A stretch of DNA of 64,000 nt from Pseudarthrobacter oxydans (GTDB taxonomy: Bacteria; Actinomycetota; Actinomycetes; Actinomycetales; Micrococcaceae), in assembly GCF_013314975.1 (NCBI RefSeq), contig NZ_JABTYH010000003.1, positions 165,371 through 229,370 on the forward strand, in the 5' to 3' direction. Positions 51,605-59,901 of the stretch are shown here, piece after piece. Every line of letters starts with the position of its first letter. Position 1 is the stretch's first letter. The notes beneath the pieces are model-generated. The model saw only the letters and a program-made list of their open reading frames with translations. It made no database searches and had not been told where the DNA came from. The position numbers and the translations under genes are program-made.

Positions 51605-52765
51605 CTAGACGCGGATACGGTAGCCGCGCTTCACCACAGTTTCCACCAGGCGGCCGTCAGGCAGCGAGGAGCGGAGACGGCTGACGGTCATGTCCAAGGC
51701 GTGGACGGAACCGCGGAGTTCCAGCAGGTCGGACAGCGATTCCCGGGACAGGACCGCGCCGCCGGCACCGAGCAGGGCGCGCAGGAGCAGCAGCGGTGCG
51801 GGGGCGAGCTCCACCGGTTGCCCGTTGATGCGCAGGCTGCGGCCGCGCAGCTCGATGTTGCCGGACCGGGTATCCAGCCGGCGCACGTGGTTGAGCGCGA
51901 GGTGCTCGCACACCAGCCGGATCAGTGCACCCATCCGGAACCGTTCCGGGATCAGCGGTGTCACGCCGGCATCCAGCAGGGGCTGCGCCGTGACCGGACC
52001 CACCACTGCCGTGGTGACGTTGGTCTTCAGGCTCTCGATCAGCTGCTTGTAGACGCCCATTTCGTGGGCGGTGCTCCACATGGCATCCACCGCGGGTGCG
52101 CTGGTGAAGGTGAGGACGTCCAGGTTCCCGCTGCAGGCAGCCTCGATGAGCCGGGGGAGCCGGTCCTCGCCGTCGGGCTTCACCCAGCGGTACGGCGTGA
52201 CTGTCAGGACGGTGGCGCCGGACATGCGCAGGCGTTCCAGCTGCCGCACATCGGTGTAGCCGTGCAGCTGCACGGCAACGGTTTTCCCGCGCACGCCCTC
52301 GGCCAGCAGCATGTCCACCAGCGTTGCGGTGGTTTCGTCGCTGCTTATTCCGACGTCGGCGAGGCCGGCGGCGCGCACCGCACCGCGGGCTTTGGGTCCG
52401 CGGACGAACATCCGGCAGGCGCCCAGGGTCTCGAGCAGTTGCTCGCCAATACCGAAGGAATCCGCGGCCTCGCACCAGCGCCGCATCCCGTAGGCGGTGG
52501 TGGCGATGCAGAGGTCCGGCCGCGCCGCGATGATGGCACGGGTGTCCTCGATGAGCCGCATGTCCTCCTGCACGGGTGCGATTTTCAGGGCGGGGGCGTG
52601 CAGCACTTCCGCCCCGCGGCGTTCCAGCGCCTCGATCAGGTCCTGGGACCGCCGGTGCGAGGTGACACCGATGCGGAAACCCTCCAGTGGAGCCTCTGCG
52701 GCGTCGGGTGCTTCTTCAGGCGTTCGTTTGACCTGCGGTGGTTCGGCCGGTGCAAGTGCAGTCAT
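51605..52765 (-). CDS. HemD-like domain fused to a winged-helix DNA-binding domain (NnaR-type regulator)
   Basis: 386 residues from the ATG at 52765, with AAAGGA upstream. The N-terminal two-thirds are uroporphyrinogen-III synthase-like (FRIGVTSHRRSQDLIEALER, VAVQLHGYTD, LDVLTFTSAPAVDAMWSTAH, AVVGPVTAQPLLDAG). The last 95 residues are a Trans_reg_C/OmpR-like winged helix: LRGRSLRINGQPVELAPAPL, then LLRALLGAGGAVLSRESL and ALDMTVSRLRSSLPDGRLVE. This architecture is that of NnaR (S. coelicolor, M. smegmatis), a co-activator with GlnR of nitrate/nitrite genes. Whether it still makes uroporphyrinogen III is unknown. It lies 14 nt after cobA. Confidence 0.85.
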   Translation of the reverse strand: MTALAPAEPPQVKRTPEEAPDAAEAPLEGFRIGVTSHRRSQDLIEALERRGAEVLHAPALKIAPVQEDMRLIEDTRAIIAARPDLCIATTAYGMRRWCEAADSFGIGEQLLETLGACRMFVRGPKARGAVRAAGLADVGISSDETTATLVDMLLAEGVRGKTVAVQLHGYTDVRQLERLRMSGATVLTVTPYRWVKPDGEDRLPRLIEAACSGNLDVLTFTSAPAVDAMWSTAHEMGVYKQLIESLKTNVTTAVVGPVTAQPLLDAGVTPLIPERFRMGALIRLVCEHLALNHVRRLDTRSGNIELRGRSLRINGQPVELAPAPLLLLRALLGAGGAVLSRESLSDLLELRGSVHALDMTVSRLRSSLPDGRLVETVVKRGYRIRV

Positions 52766-52779
52766 GGGGGTCAATCCTT

Positions 52780-53814
52780 TCACGAACCCAGCAGCGAGGC
52801 CGCCAGCCTGTCCAGGTCGGCTGCGGCCTCGGCATGCCCGCGGTTGGCTTCAGCCACGCGAACCACCTCGCCGATGACCAGCACGGCGGGGTTGCTGCAG
52901 CCGGCGGCGGTGGAGGCGATGGTGCCCAGGTCCGCGATGGTGGTGCGCTGGCCGGGGCGGTAGCCGCGCTCCACCACGGCCATGGGCATGTCAGCCCGCA
53001 TCCCGGCCCGGCGGAGTCCGGCAGCGAGCTGGTGGAGCGTTCCGATGCCCATCAGCACCACGATGGTCCCGCCGAGGCCGGCAAGGTGCTGGTGCTCCTT
53101 CTCGGTCAGCGGGGCGTGGCCGGACACCACGGTGAACATGTGGCTGACTTCGCGGTGGGTGACGGGGATGCCCGCGGCAGCCGGGACGGAAATGGCGCTG
53201 GTGACGCCGGAGATCACGCGGACCTTGACGCCGGCGGCCACGCAGGCGGCAACTTCCTCTCCGCCACGGCCGAAGACATACGGGTCCCCGCCCTTGAGGC
53301 GGACAACATTGTTGCCGGCCAGGGCGCTCTCCACCATGAGCTTCTCAATGTCGCCCTGGCTTACCTTGTGGTGGCCGGGCTTCTTGCCCACGTCCACCAG
53401 TTCGGCCGAGGTGAGGGAGGGGAGCTCCTGGTACGGGGCCAGCCGGTCGTAGAACACCACGTCGGCGTCACGGAGGGCCTTGACGGCGGCGACGGTGAGG
53501 AGCTCGGTGGTGCCGGGGCCGCCGCCCACCAGGGTGACGTGGCCCGGGGTGCCGGCAGCCGGCTCCACAGCGACCGGAATCCCCGTGTCGCGGCAGCGGC
53601 CAAGGAGGGATTCCCAGCCGGGCTGTCCGTCCTCCACGGCCGCCACCAGGAAGGGGCGTTCGGGCAGCGGGCCGTCGTGCGCCGAGCCCTGCGGAGTGCT
53701 GAGGCGGTAGACGACGGCGCCGGCGGCTTCGTAGCGGCGGACCGCCTGGCGGGCAGCGTGGTCCGAGCCCGTCACCAGTACTTCACGGCCGGTGAGATCA
53801 ATGCTGAGCTGCAT
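52780..53814 (-). CDS. cobA: Uroporphyrinogen-III C-methyltransferase with degenerate Met8-like N-terminus
   Basis: 344 residues. The C-terminal 250 are a complete SUMT: GHVTLVGGGPGTTELLTVAA, YDRLAPYQELPSL, the KKPGHHKVSQGDIEKLMVES region, RLKGGDPYVFGRGGEE and ISGVTSAISVPAAAGIPVTH. It makes precorrin-2 from uroporphyrinogen III for siroheme. The first 95 residues resemble the start of CysG/Met8 (LSIDLTGREVLVTGSDHAAR) but lack the GxGxxA nucleotide motif and are half the usual length. It starts 2 nt after nirB, whose siroheme it supports. Confidence 0.92.
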   Translation of the reverse strand: MQLSIDLTGREVLVTGSDHAARQAVRRYEAAGAVVYRLSTPQGSAHDGPLPERPFLVAAVEDGQPGWESLLGRCRDTGIPVAVEPAAGTPGHVTLVGGGPGTTELLTVAAVKALRDADVVFYDRLAPYQELPSLTSAELVDVGKKPGHHKVSQGDIEKLMVESALAGNNVVRLKGGDPYVFGRGGEEVAACVAAGVKVRVISGVTSAISVPAAAGIPVTHREVSHMFTVVSGHAPLTEKEHQHLAGLGGTIVVLMGIGTLHQLAAGLRRAGMRADMPMAVVERGYRPGQRTTIADLGTIASTAAGCSNPAVLVIGEVVRVAEANRGHAEAAADLDRLAASLLGS

Positions 53815-53816
53815 GC

Positions 53817-56462
53817 CTATACCTCGTTCTCGTCGCGGGACCTCAGGGGGATGGAAGCGCCAATCAGGACTGGCTGCTGGGCGGCTGCCGCCTTCTCCTC
53901 GGCGGTGGCGGGGCGCATCTGGCCGCGCTCGTCCGGGACGAAGGTGATGGAGTCGTCCTTCTGGTCGGGTGCATTGACGAAGGAGCGGAAGCGGCGCAGC
54001 CGCTCGGGGTCCTTCAGGGTGTCAGCCCATTCGTCGATGTAGGTATCCACGTGCTTGGCCATGGCGGCCTCGAGGTCAGCGGCGATGCCCAGGGTGTCCT
54101 TGACCACGACGTCCTCAACGTGCTTGATGCCGCCGTCGAGCTCTTCCTGCCACCGCGCGGTGCGCTGCAGCCGGTCGGCGGTGCGGATGTAATACATGAA
54201 GTAGCGGTCGATGTACTTGATCAGCGTTTCGTCGTCGAGGTCCTTGGCGAGCAGCTGGGCGTGGGCGGGTGTTGCGCCGCCGTTGCCGCCGACGTACAGG
54301 TTCCAGCCGTCTGCGGTGGCAATGACGCCCACGTCCTTGCCGCGGGCCTCGGCGCATTCGCGGGCGCAGCCGGAGACGCCCATCTTGAGCTTGTGCGGGC
54401 TCCGCAGGCCGCGGTAGCGCAGTTCCAGCTGGATGGCCATGGCCACCGAGTCCTGGACGCCGAAGCGGCACCAGGTGGAACCGACGCAGGACTTCACCGT
54501 ACGCAGGCTCTTGCCGTAGGCCTGGCCGGATTCGAAACCGGCGTCCACCAGTTCCTTCCAGATTTCCGGCAGCTGCTCCAGGCGGGCACCGAACATGTCG
54601 ATCCGCTGGCCGCCGGTGATCTTGGTGTACAGGTTGTACTTTTCGGCGACGGCGGCGATCACGCCGAGTTTCTTGGGGGTGATTTCGCCGCCGGCGATGC
54701 GGGGGACCACCGAGTAGGTGCCGTCCTTCTGCATGTTGGCCAGGGCGCGGTCGTTGGTGTCCTGCAGGGTGCCGCGGCCGGCGTCCAGCACGTAGGCGCT
54801 GTTCTGGCTGGCCAGGATGTTGGCGATGGTGGGCTTGCAGATGTCGCAGCCTGCGCCGGTGCCGTACTTGGCCATGATCTCTTCGAAGGAGGTGAGTTCC
54901 AGGACGCGGATGGCGTCGAACAGTTCCTGGCGGGACAGTTCGATGTGCTCGCAGAGGGCTTTGGAGACCTCGACACCTGACTTGGTGAGTTCGGTTTCCA
55001 GCAGCTTCTTGAGCATCGGCACGCAGGAACCGCACTGGGTGCCGGCGCGGGTGCAGCCCTTCAGCTCGCCCAGTTCCTGGACGGGGGCGTTGCCCTCGCA
55101 GGCGCCGCAGCCGTTGATGGCGTCGCGGATGCTGCCGGCGGTGACGTTGTTGCAGGAGCAGAGGGTGGCGTCGTCCGGAAGTTCCGTTTCGGGGGCTTCG
55201 CCGCCGCCTGCCGCGGTGAGGAACGCGCCGGGTTCGGCGGGAAGCTCGCGGCCGAGGAGCGGGCGGAGGCTCATGTACGGTGAGGCGTCGCCCACGAAGA
55301 TACCGCCCAGGAGGGTCTTGGCATCGTCTGTAGTGACGATCTTCTGGTACACGCCGCGGGCGGGGTCGGCGTACACGATTTCGAGGGCGTGTTCGGTCTT
55401 GGCGAACGCATCGCCGAAGCTGGCCACGTCAACGCCGGAGAGCTTGAGCTTGGTGGCGGTGTCGAAGCCGGGGAACGTTGCGTCGCCGCCGTGCAGCCGG
55501 TCGGCCACAATCTCCGCCATGGTGTTGGCGGGGGCAACCAGGCCCAGGCACATGCCGCCGAAGTTGGCCACCTCGCCGATGGCCCAGATGCCGGGCACTT
55601 CGGTTTCGCAGTAGTCGTTGATGACCACGCCGCCGCGGGGACCCAGGCTGAATACCTGTTCCTCGCCCTCGGCGGCGCGGAAGAGTTCGTCACGGGGCCG
55701 GACGCCGATGGCCACAATGACCATGTCTGCTTCGATGATGCGGCCGTCCGCCATGAGGACGCCGGTGACCTGGCCGTCGTCGTCGGACAGGACTTCTGAA
55801 GGGAACACGCCGCCGTGGACTTCGAAGCCCTTCGCCGTGATGAGCCGTCCCATGGCCTGGCCGGCGCCTTCGTCCAGCTGCGTGGCCATCAGCCACTGCG
55901 ATCCGTCAATGACGATCGGGTTGGCGCCCAGCTGCTCCGTGCCGGCGGCGGATTCGAGGCCAAGGAGGCCGCCGCCGATAGTGACTGCGTTGACCTTGCG
56001 GCCCAGCTTCTCCTTCAGCCCGGCGATGGCCTCGTTGATGGCCCATACGTCTTCGAGGGTGCGGTAGACGTGCGTATGTTCGGCGCCCGGGATGGGCAGG
56101 CGTGCGGCGTTCGAGCCGGTGGCCACCACCAGCTCGTCGTATTCGAAGGTGTTGCCGGCAGCCGTCTCCACGGTCTTGGCCCCGGCATTGATCTTGATGA
56201 CCCGCTCGCCGGTCTTGAGCTCCAGGGACGGGTGGTCCCACATGGCTGCGGTTCCCAGCGTAAGGTCCACGTCCTTGTCCGTGAGGGCCTTGGAGAGGGC
56301 AACACGGTCGTAGGGCAGGTGGGCTTCCTCAGTGAGGACCGTGACATGCCAGCCATCGAGGCCACGGGCATGCATTGCGTCCGCAAAACGGTGGGCCGCG
56401 GGGCCGCCGCCGGCGACGACGATGCGGCGCGGAGTCTCTGTGCTTGAAGTCTGTTCGGTCAC
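53817..56462 (-). CDS. nirB: Assimilatory nitrite reductase (NAD(P)H) large subunit
   Basis: 881 residues from a GTG with GAAAGG. NirB with NirD reduces nitrite to ammonium in the cytoplasm. The N-terminal flavin module (about 1-420) has RIVVAGGGPAAHRFADAMHA, YDRVALSK and the NAD motif TIGGGLLGLESAAG. A BFD-like [2Fe-2S] domain (about 435-490) has CSCNNVTAGSIRDAI and TQCGSC. The C-terminal siroheme/[4Fe-4S] reductase has CVGSTWCRFGVQDS and KMGVSGCARECAEARGKD. nirD is divergent. A TAGTCT -10 lies at the complement of 56523-56528. Confidence 0.97.
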   Translation of the reverse strand: MTEQTSSTETPRRIVVAGGGPAAHRFADAMHARGLDGWHVTVLTEEAHLPYDRVALSKALTDKDVDLTLGTAAMWDHPSLELKTGERVIKINAGAKTVETAAGNTFEYDELVVATGSNAARLPIPGAEHTHVYRTLEDVWAINEAIAGLKEKLGRKVNAVTIGGGLLGLESAAGTEQLGANPIVIDGSQWLMATQLDEGAGQAMGRLITAKGFEVHGGVFPSEVLSDDDGQVTGVLMADGRIIEADMVIVAIGVRPRDELFRAAEGEEQVFSLGPRGGVVINDYCETEVPGIWAIGEVANFGGMCLGLVAPANTMAEIVADRLHGGDATFPGFDTATKLKLSGVDVASFGDAFAKTEHALEIVYADPARGVYQKIVTTDDAKTLLGGIFVGDASPYMSLRPLLGRELPAEPGAFLTAAGGGEAPETELPDDATLCSCNNVTAGSIRDAINGCGACEGNAPVQELGELKGCTRAGTQCGSCVPMLKKLLETELTKSGVEVSKALCEHIELSRQELFDAIRVLELTSFEEIMAKYGTGAGCDICKPTIANILASQNSAYVLDAGRGTLQDTNDRALANMQKDGTYSVVPRIAGGEITPKKLGVIAAVAEKYNLYTKITGGQRIDMFGARLEQLPEIWKELVDAGFESGQAYGKSLRTVKSCVGSTWCRFGVQDSVAMAIQLELRYRGLRSPHKLKMGVSGCARECAEARGKDVGVIATADGWNLYVGGNGGATPAHAQLLAKDLDDETLIKYIDRYFMYYIRTADRLQRTARWQEELDGGIKHVEDVVVKDTLGIAADLEAAMAKHVDTYIDEWADTLKDPERLRRFRSFVNAPDQKDDSITFVPDERGQMRPATAEEKAAAAQQPVLIGASIPLRSRDENEV

Positions 56463-56522
56463 TGATGGCCTTTCGCATGGGCCGCAGTGGAACTGCAGCC
56501 TTCTCTGTCGAGCTGTCCATCC

Positions 56523-56528
56523 AGACTA
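56523..56528 (-). promoter_or_regulatory. -10 element for nirB
   Basis: TAGTCT on the minus strand; transcription starts near 56516, giving a leader of about 54 nt. Confidence 0.45.
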
Positions 56529-56538
56529 GGGAGACGCA

Positions 56539-56598
56539 GTTTCGCTTCAGTTTCCCAATTGTTTCGTCAACTTAACTTCTGCATCACGAACGCATTTC
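56539..56598 (-). promoter_or_regulatory. Tandem half-site array resembling GlnR boxes in the nirB-nirD intergenic region
   Basis: On the minus strand GAAAC occurs at 56543-56539, 56554-56550 and 56565-56561, each exactly 11 bp apart. At the next 11-bp steps come GTTAA (56576-56572), GTGAT (56587-56583) and GAAAT (56598-56594). This is the GTnAC-n6-GaAAC rhythm of actinobacterial GlnR boxes. The array spans about -20 to -80 relative to the nirB start of transcription, consistent with activation. Confidence 0.65.
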
Positions 56599-56664
56599 CG
56601 GCCGTGTGAGGTGTCTTTTACGCGCCGGACACATTCACTGCACGCCTCTGAAACACCCGGAGCC

Positions 56665-56670
56665 TAGCGT
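56665..56670 (+). promoter_or_regulatory. -10 element for nirD
   Basis: TAGCGT; leader of about 55 nt ending in GGAGAGGAG before the ATG at 56733. Confidence 0.4.
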
Positions 56671-56732
56671 GGTTCACGGCTGCAAAGGCGGCCCACTGAG
56701 AAGGATTACCCGCACAGGGAGAGGAGCCGGAC

Positions 56733-57119
56733 ATGACGGCAACACTGGAACTTGGGGCACTCGAAGCCGGCCTTGACGAGGCGGTATCCGGGATCACGGG
56801 CGGCTGGCACAGCGTGTGCCCGGTGGAGGACCTGGAGATTGCCTGGGGCGAGGCAGCCCTGGTTGCGGGACGCCAGATTGCCCTCTTCCGCACGGGCGCC
56901 ACCGACGTTTTCGCGGTTGCGCACGAGGACCCGGCCACGGGAGCACACGTCATGGCGCGCGGGATCCTGGGCTCACGCGGGGAGCGCCCCACCATCGCCT
57001 CGCCGCTGCACAAAGAGGTCTACGACCTCGAAACCGGTGAATGCTTCAGCACGCCCGGCCTGGCCATCGCCACCTTCCGCACCCGCATCAGCGACGGCAT
57101 GGTCGAGGTTGAGCTGTAG
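56733..57119 (+). CDS. nirD: Nitrite reductase (NAD(P)H) small subunit
   Basis: 128 residues; GAGAGGAG precedes the ATG. A Rieske-like fold without cluster ligands: HSVCPVEDLEIAWGEAALVA, RQIALFRTGATDVFAVAHED, GILGSRGERPTIASPLHKEV and YDLETGECFSTPGLAIATF, as in NirD. It is divergently transcribed from nirB, separated by the half-site array, rather than following nirB directly. Convergent with the phosphosugar mutase gene (3 nt between the stops). Confidence 0.95.
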   Translation: MTATLELGALEAGLDEAVSGITGGWHSVCPVEDLEIAWGEAALVAGRQIALFRTGATDVFAVAHEDPATGAHVMARGILGSRGERPTIASPLHKEVYDLETGECFSTPGLAIATFRTRISDGMVEVEL

Positions 57120-57122
57120 CGG

Positions 57123-58883
57123 CTAGAGCCCCAGCGCTTCACTGACGTCGCGGAGCACGTCATCCAGCGCCGCCCGTACTGCCTGGCGGGCGGCCGGCAG
57201 TTCCGCGGCGGAACCCACATGCTGGATTACTTCGAGGTAGCACTTGAGCTTGGGCTCGGTGCCGCTCGGACGGATGATCACGCGCGTCAGGTCCCTGGTG
57301 ACGTACAACAGCCCGTCCGTGGGCGGCAGCTCGTCGCTGCCCTCGGCCAGGTCCGTGTACACCTCAACAGCGGATGATCCGAACGTTTCCGGCGGGGAGA
57401 CCCTGAGCCGGTTCATCATCGCGTCCAGGAGCCCCAGGTCCGCAACCCTGATGCTGAGCTGGTCGCTGGCGTGCAGGCCGTGCTGCAGGTAGAGCTCGTC
57501 CAGGGTGTCGAAGACGGTCTTGCCGTCAGCCTTGGCGGCCGCCGCGAGCTCCGCGATCAGCAGGGCAGCCGAGATCCCGTCCTTGTCCCGCACCAGATCC
57601 GGCGCCACACAGTAGCCCAAGGCTTCCTCGTAGCCGTACACAAGCCCGGGAACCCGGGAAATCCACTTGAACCCTGTCAGCGTCTCCTGGTGGGCATAAC
57701 CGGCCGCTGTGGCGATGCGGGCCAGCAGCCGGGAGGACACGATCGAATTCGCGAACACTCCCTGGGCACCTTCCTCCGTGCCGCCGTCGTCCGTTGCCCT
57801 GCCCGCGGCGATCCTGGCGGCCACGTGGGCTCCCAGGAGCGCGCCAACCTCGTCCCCGCGGAGCATCCGCCAAGCGCCGGTATCAGGGTCTTTCGCCGCA
57901 ACGGCCGCCCTGTCGGCGTCGGGATCGTTGGCAATCACAATGTCTGCCCCCAGCCGTTCAGCCGACTCCAGCGCCAGGTCCAGGGCGCCGGGTTCTTCCG
58001 GGTTGGGAAAGCTGACGGTGGGAAAATCCGGGTCCGGCTCGGCCTGCTCCGCCACCAAGGTGATGTCCTTGAAACCTGCGGCGTTCAACACCGACAGCGC
58101 GGTCCCGCCGCCCACACCGTGCAGGGGAGTCAGGACGATGCCCAGGTCGCGGGCCGGGAACTCACCGGGCATGGCCAGCGCGGCCGTGGAGCGTTCGTAG
58201 TCGGCTGCAAGGGTTCCGTCCAGGACAGTCCAGCCGGAAGGGGCAAGGGTGATCGAATCCAGAGGCCCCACCGCGTTGATCCGGGCGGCGATGGCGGCAT
58301 CGTACGGGGTGACGATCTGTGCACCGTTGCCGTTCTCCGGCACGGCATGGCGGCCCAGGTACACCTTGTACCCGTTGTCCTGCGGCGGGTTGTGGCTGGC
58401 AGTCACCATGACCCCGCCGTCGCATTCCAGCGCCCTGACGGCGAAGGCCAGCAGGGGAGTGGGCAGCGCCGCAGGCATCAGGAACGTCTCGATCCCTGCT
58501 GCCGTGAAAATCGCTGCGGTTTCCTCGGCAAAGATGTCCGAGTTGTGCCGGGCGTCGTAGCCGACGACGGCGCGCGGCCGGGTTCCCGGGGAGGACTCGC
58601 CGACCGCCGAGAGCAGGAAGTCCGCCAGGCCGGCGGCGGCCCGGCGCACCACCACCCGGTTCATCCGGTTCGGACCAGGACCCAGGGCCGCCCGCAGTCC
58701 CGCCGTGCCGAACTGCAGGGTCCCGCGGAAGCTGTCCTCGAGTTCCTGGCGGGCTGCCGGGACACCGTTCTCCACCTGCCGGATGAGCTCGAGGAGGGAG
58801 GCCGACGTCACCGGATCCGGGTCTTGGGCAGCCCACGCGCGGGCATCATTGAGCAGGCGGATTTCGGCATCGGAAGACGTCAT
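57123..58883 (-). CDS. Phospho-sugar mutase (phosphoglucomutase/phosphomannomutase family)
   Basis: 586 residues. The alpha-D-phosphohexomutase motifs are complete: GTAGLRAALGPGPNRMNRVV, the catalytic Ser in GGVMVTASHNPPQDNGYKVY, the metal loop VIANDPDADRAAVAAKD, the sugar-binding GYEEALGYCV and the phosphate-binding RPSGTEPKLKCYLEVIQ. The length and PNP/lpdA neighbours match PmmB (M. tuberculosis Rv3308). It interconverts 1- and 6-phosphates of hexose or pentose; phosphopentomutase activity would fit the PNP and deoC genes. Leaderless start. Confidence 0.93.
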   Translation of the reverse strand: MTSSDAEIRLLNDARAWAAQDPDPVTSASLLELIRQVENGVPAARQELEDSFRGTLQFGTAGLRAALGPGPNRMNRVVVRRAAAGLADFLLSAVGESSPGTRPRAVVGYDARHNSDIFAEETAAIFTAAGIETFLMPAALPTPLLAFAVRALECDGGVMVTASHNPPQDNGYKVYLGRHAVPENGNGAQIVTPYDAAIAARINAVGPLDSITLAPSGWTVLDGTLAADYERSTAALAMPGEFPARDLGIVLTPLHGVGGGTALSVLNAAGFKDITLVAEQAEPDPDFPTVSFPNPEEPGALDLALESAERLGADIVIANDPDADRAAVAAKDPDTGAWRMLRGDEVGALLGAHVAARIAAGRATDDGGTEEGAQGVFANSIVSSRLLARIATAAGYAHQETLTGFKWISRVPGLVYGYEEALGYCVAPDLVRDKDGISAALLIAELAAAAKADGKTVFDTLDELYLQHGLHASDQLSIRVADLGLLDAMMNRLRVSPPETFGSSAVEVYTDLAEGSDELPPTDGLLYVTRDLTRVIIRPSGTEPKLKCYLEVIQHVGSAAELPAARQAVRAALDDVLRDVSEALGL

Positions 58884-58896
58884 GGGCCTAACGCTA
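58884..58896 (-). promoter_or_regulatory. -10 element for a leaderless phosphosugar mutase transcript
   Basis: TAGCGT on the minus strand (complement of 58891-58896) ends 7 nt before the ATG at 58883. Confidence 0.45.
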
Positions 58897-58976
58897 TCGT
58901 TATTGGCCCGCCACTTCTTCCAACCCCGGCCACGAAATGCCCGTGGCAGGGGCGCCGCGGGTGACCGCGCCGCCGG

Positions 58977-59795
58977 TCAGAGCCGGGCGATGATCTCTGC
59001 CAGCAGCTTCGAAATCCGCGGGCCGGCAGCCTGACCGGACTCGATGACCTCCTGGTGGCTCAACGGCTGGGGGCTGATGCCGGCGGCAAGGTTGGTGACC
59101 AGCGAAATGCCGAACACCTCCATGCCGGCGTGCCGCCCCGCGATGGCCTCCAGCGCCGTCGACATGCCCACGAGGTCGGCGCCGATGCGCTTGGCGTACT
59201 GCACCTCGGCGGGCGTCTCGTAGTGGGGGCCGGGGAACTGGGCGTAGACGCCTTCTTCCAGGGTGGCGTCGACGTCACGGGCCAGTCCACGGATCCGGGC
59301 AGAGTAGAGATCCGTCAGGTCCACGAACGTGGCACCCTCCAGCGGCGAGGCGGCGGTGAGGTTGATGTGGTCGCTGATCAGCACCGGGGTGCCCGGGGTC
59401 CAGTTTTCCTGCAGCCCGCCGCAGCCGTTGGTCAGCACCAGGGTCTTGCAGCCGGCGGCAGCCGCTGTGCGGATGCCGTGCACCACCGCGCGCACGCCCT
59501 TGCCTTCGTAATAGTGCGTCCTTGCACCCAGCACCAGTGCCCGCTTGCCGCCCGAGGTCAGGACCGAGCGGATGGTGCCCACGTGTCCTTCCACCGCCGG
59601 GGCGTGGAAACCGGGGACCTCGTCGGCGGACAGGGTGGCGGTGGTTTCGCCAATCAGGTCGGCTGCCTCGCCCCAGCCGGAGCCGAGGACCAGGGCGACG
59701 TCGTGGCTGTCCACGCCCGTTTCCTCGGCGATGTAGTCGGCAGCGGCACGCGCGGCGGCAAAGGGATCGGTGTTCAGGAAGTCAGTTGTACTCAC
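58977..59795 (-). CDS. punA: Purine-nucleoside phosphorylase
   Basis: 272 residues from a GTG. Cleaves purine (deoxy)nucleosides with phosphate. Trimeric-type motifs: VALVLGSGWGEAADLIGE, VEGHVGTIRSVLTSGGKRAL and HYYEGKGVRAVVHGIRTAA, LVLTNGCGGLQENWTPGTPV, GVYAQFPGPHYETPAEVQYA and DLVGMSTALEAIAGRHAGME with the Ser/Met block. It lies beside pmmB-like and lpdA-like genes as in M. tuberculosis (Rv3307). Leaderless GTG start. Confidence 0.95.
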   Translation of the reverse strand: MSTTDFLNTDPFAAARAAADYIAEETGVDSHDVALVLGSGWGEAADLIGETTATLSADEVPGFHAPAVEGHVGTIRSVLTSGGKRALVLGARTHYYEGKGVRAVVHGIRTAAAAGCKTLVLTNGCGGLQENWTPGTPVLISDHINLTAASPLEGATFVDLTDLYSARIRGLARDVDATLEEGVYAQFPGPHYETPAEVQYAKRIGADLVGMSTALEAIAGRHAGMEVFGISLVTNLAAGISPQPLSHQEVIESGQAAGPRISKLLAEIIARL

Positions 59796-59807
59796 TGGTA
59801 CAAGCTA
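59796..59807 (-). promoter_or_regulatory. -10 element for a leaderless PNP transcript
   Basis: TAGCTT on the minus strand (complement of 59802-59807) ends 6 nt before the GTG at 59795. Confidence 0.45.
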
Positions 59808-59901
59808 TCCTGCCGTCCGTCGCGCCGCCCACCCTGGGCCGGTTTTCCTGAGAGACCGTTTTCTTTGGCCGTGCGGGGGAGTTGCAGGAGAATGATTGTT
59901 T

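Noticed and set aside
53815..53816. Cobalamin or other riboswitch between nirB and cobA
   Set aside because: Only 2 nt separate the genes.
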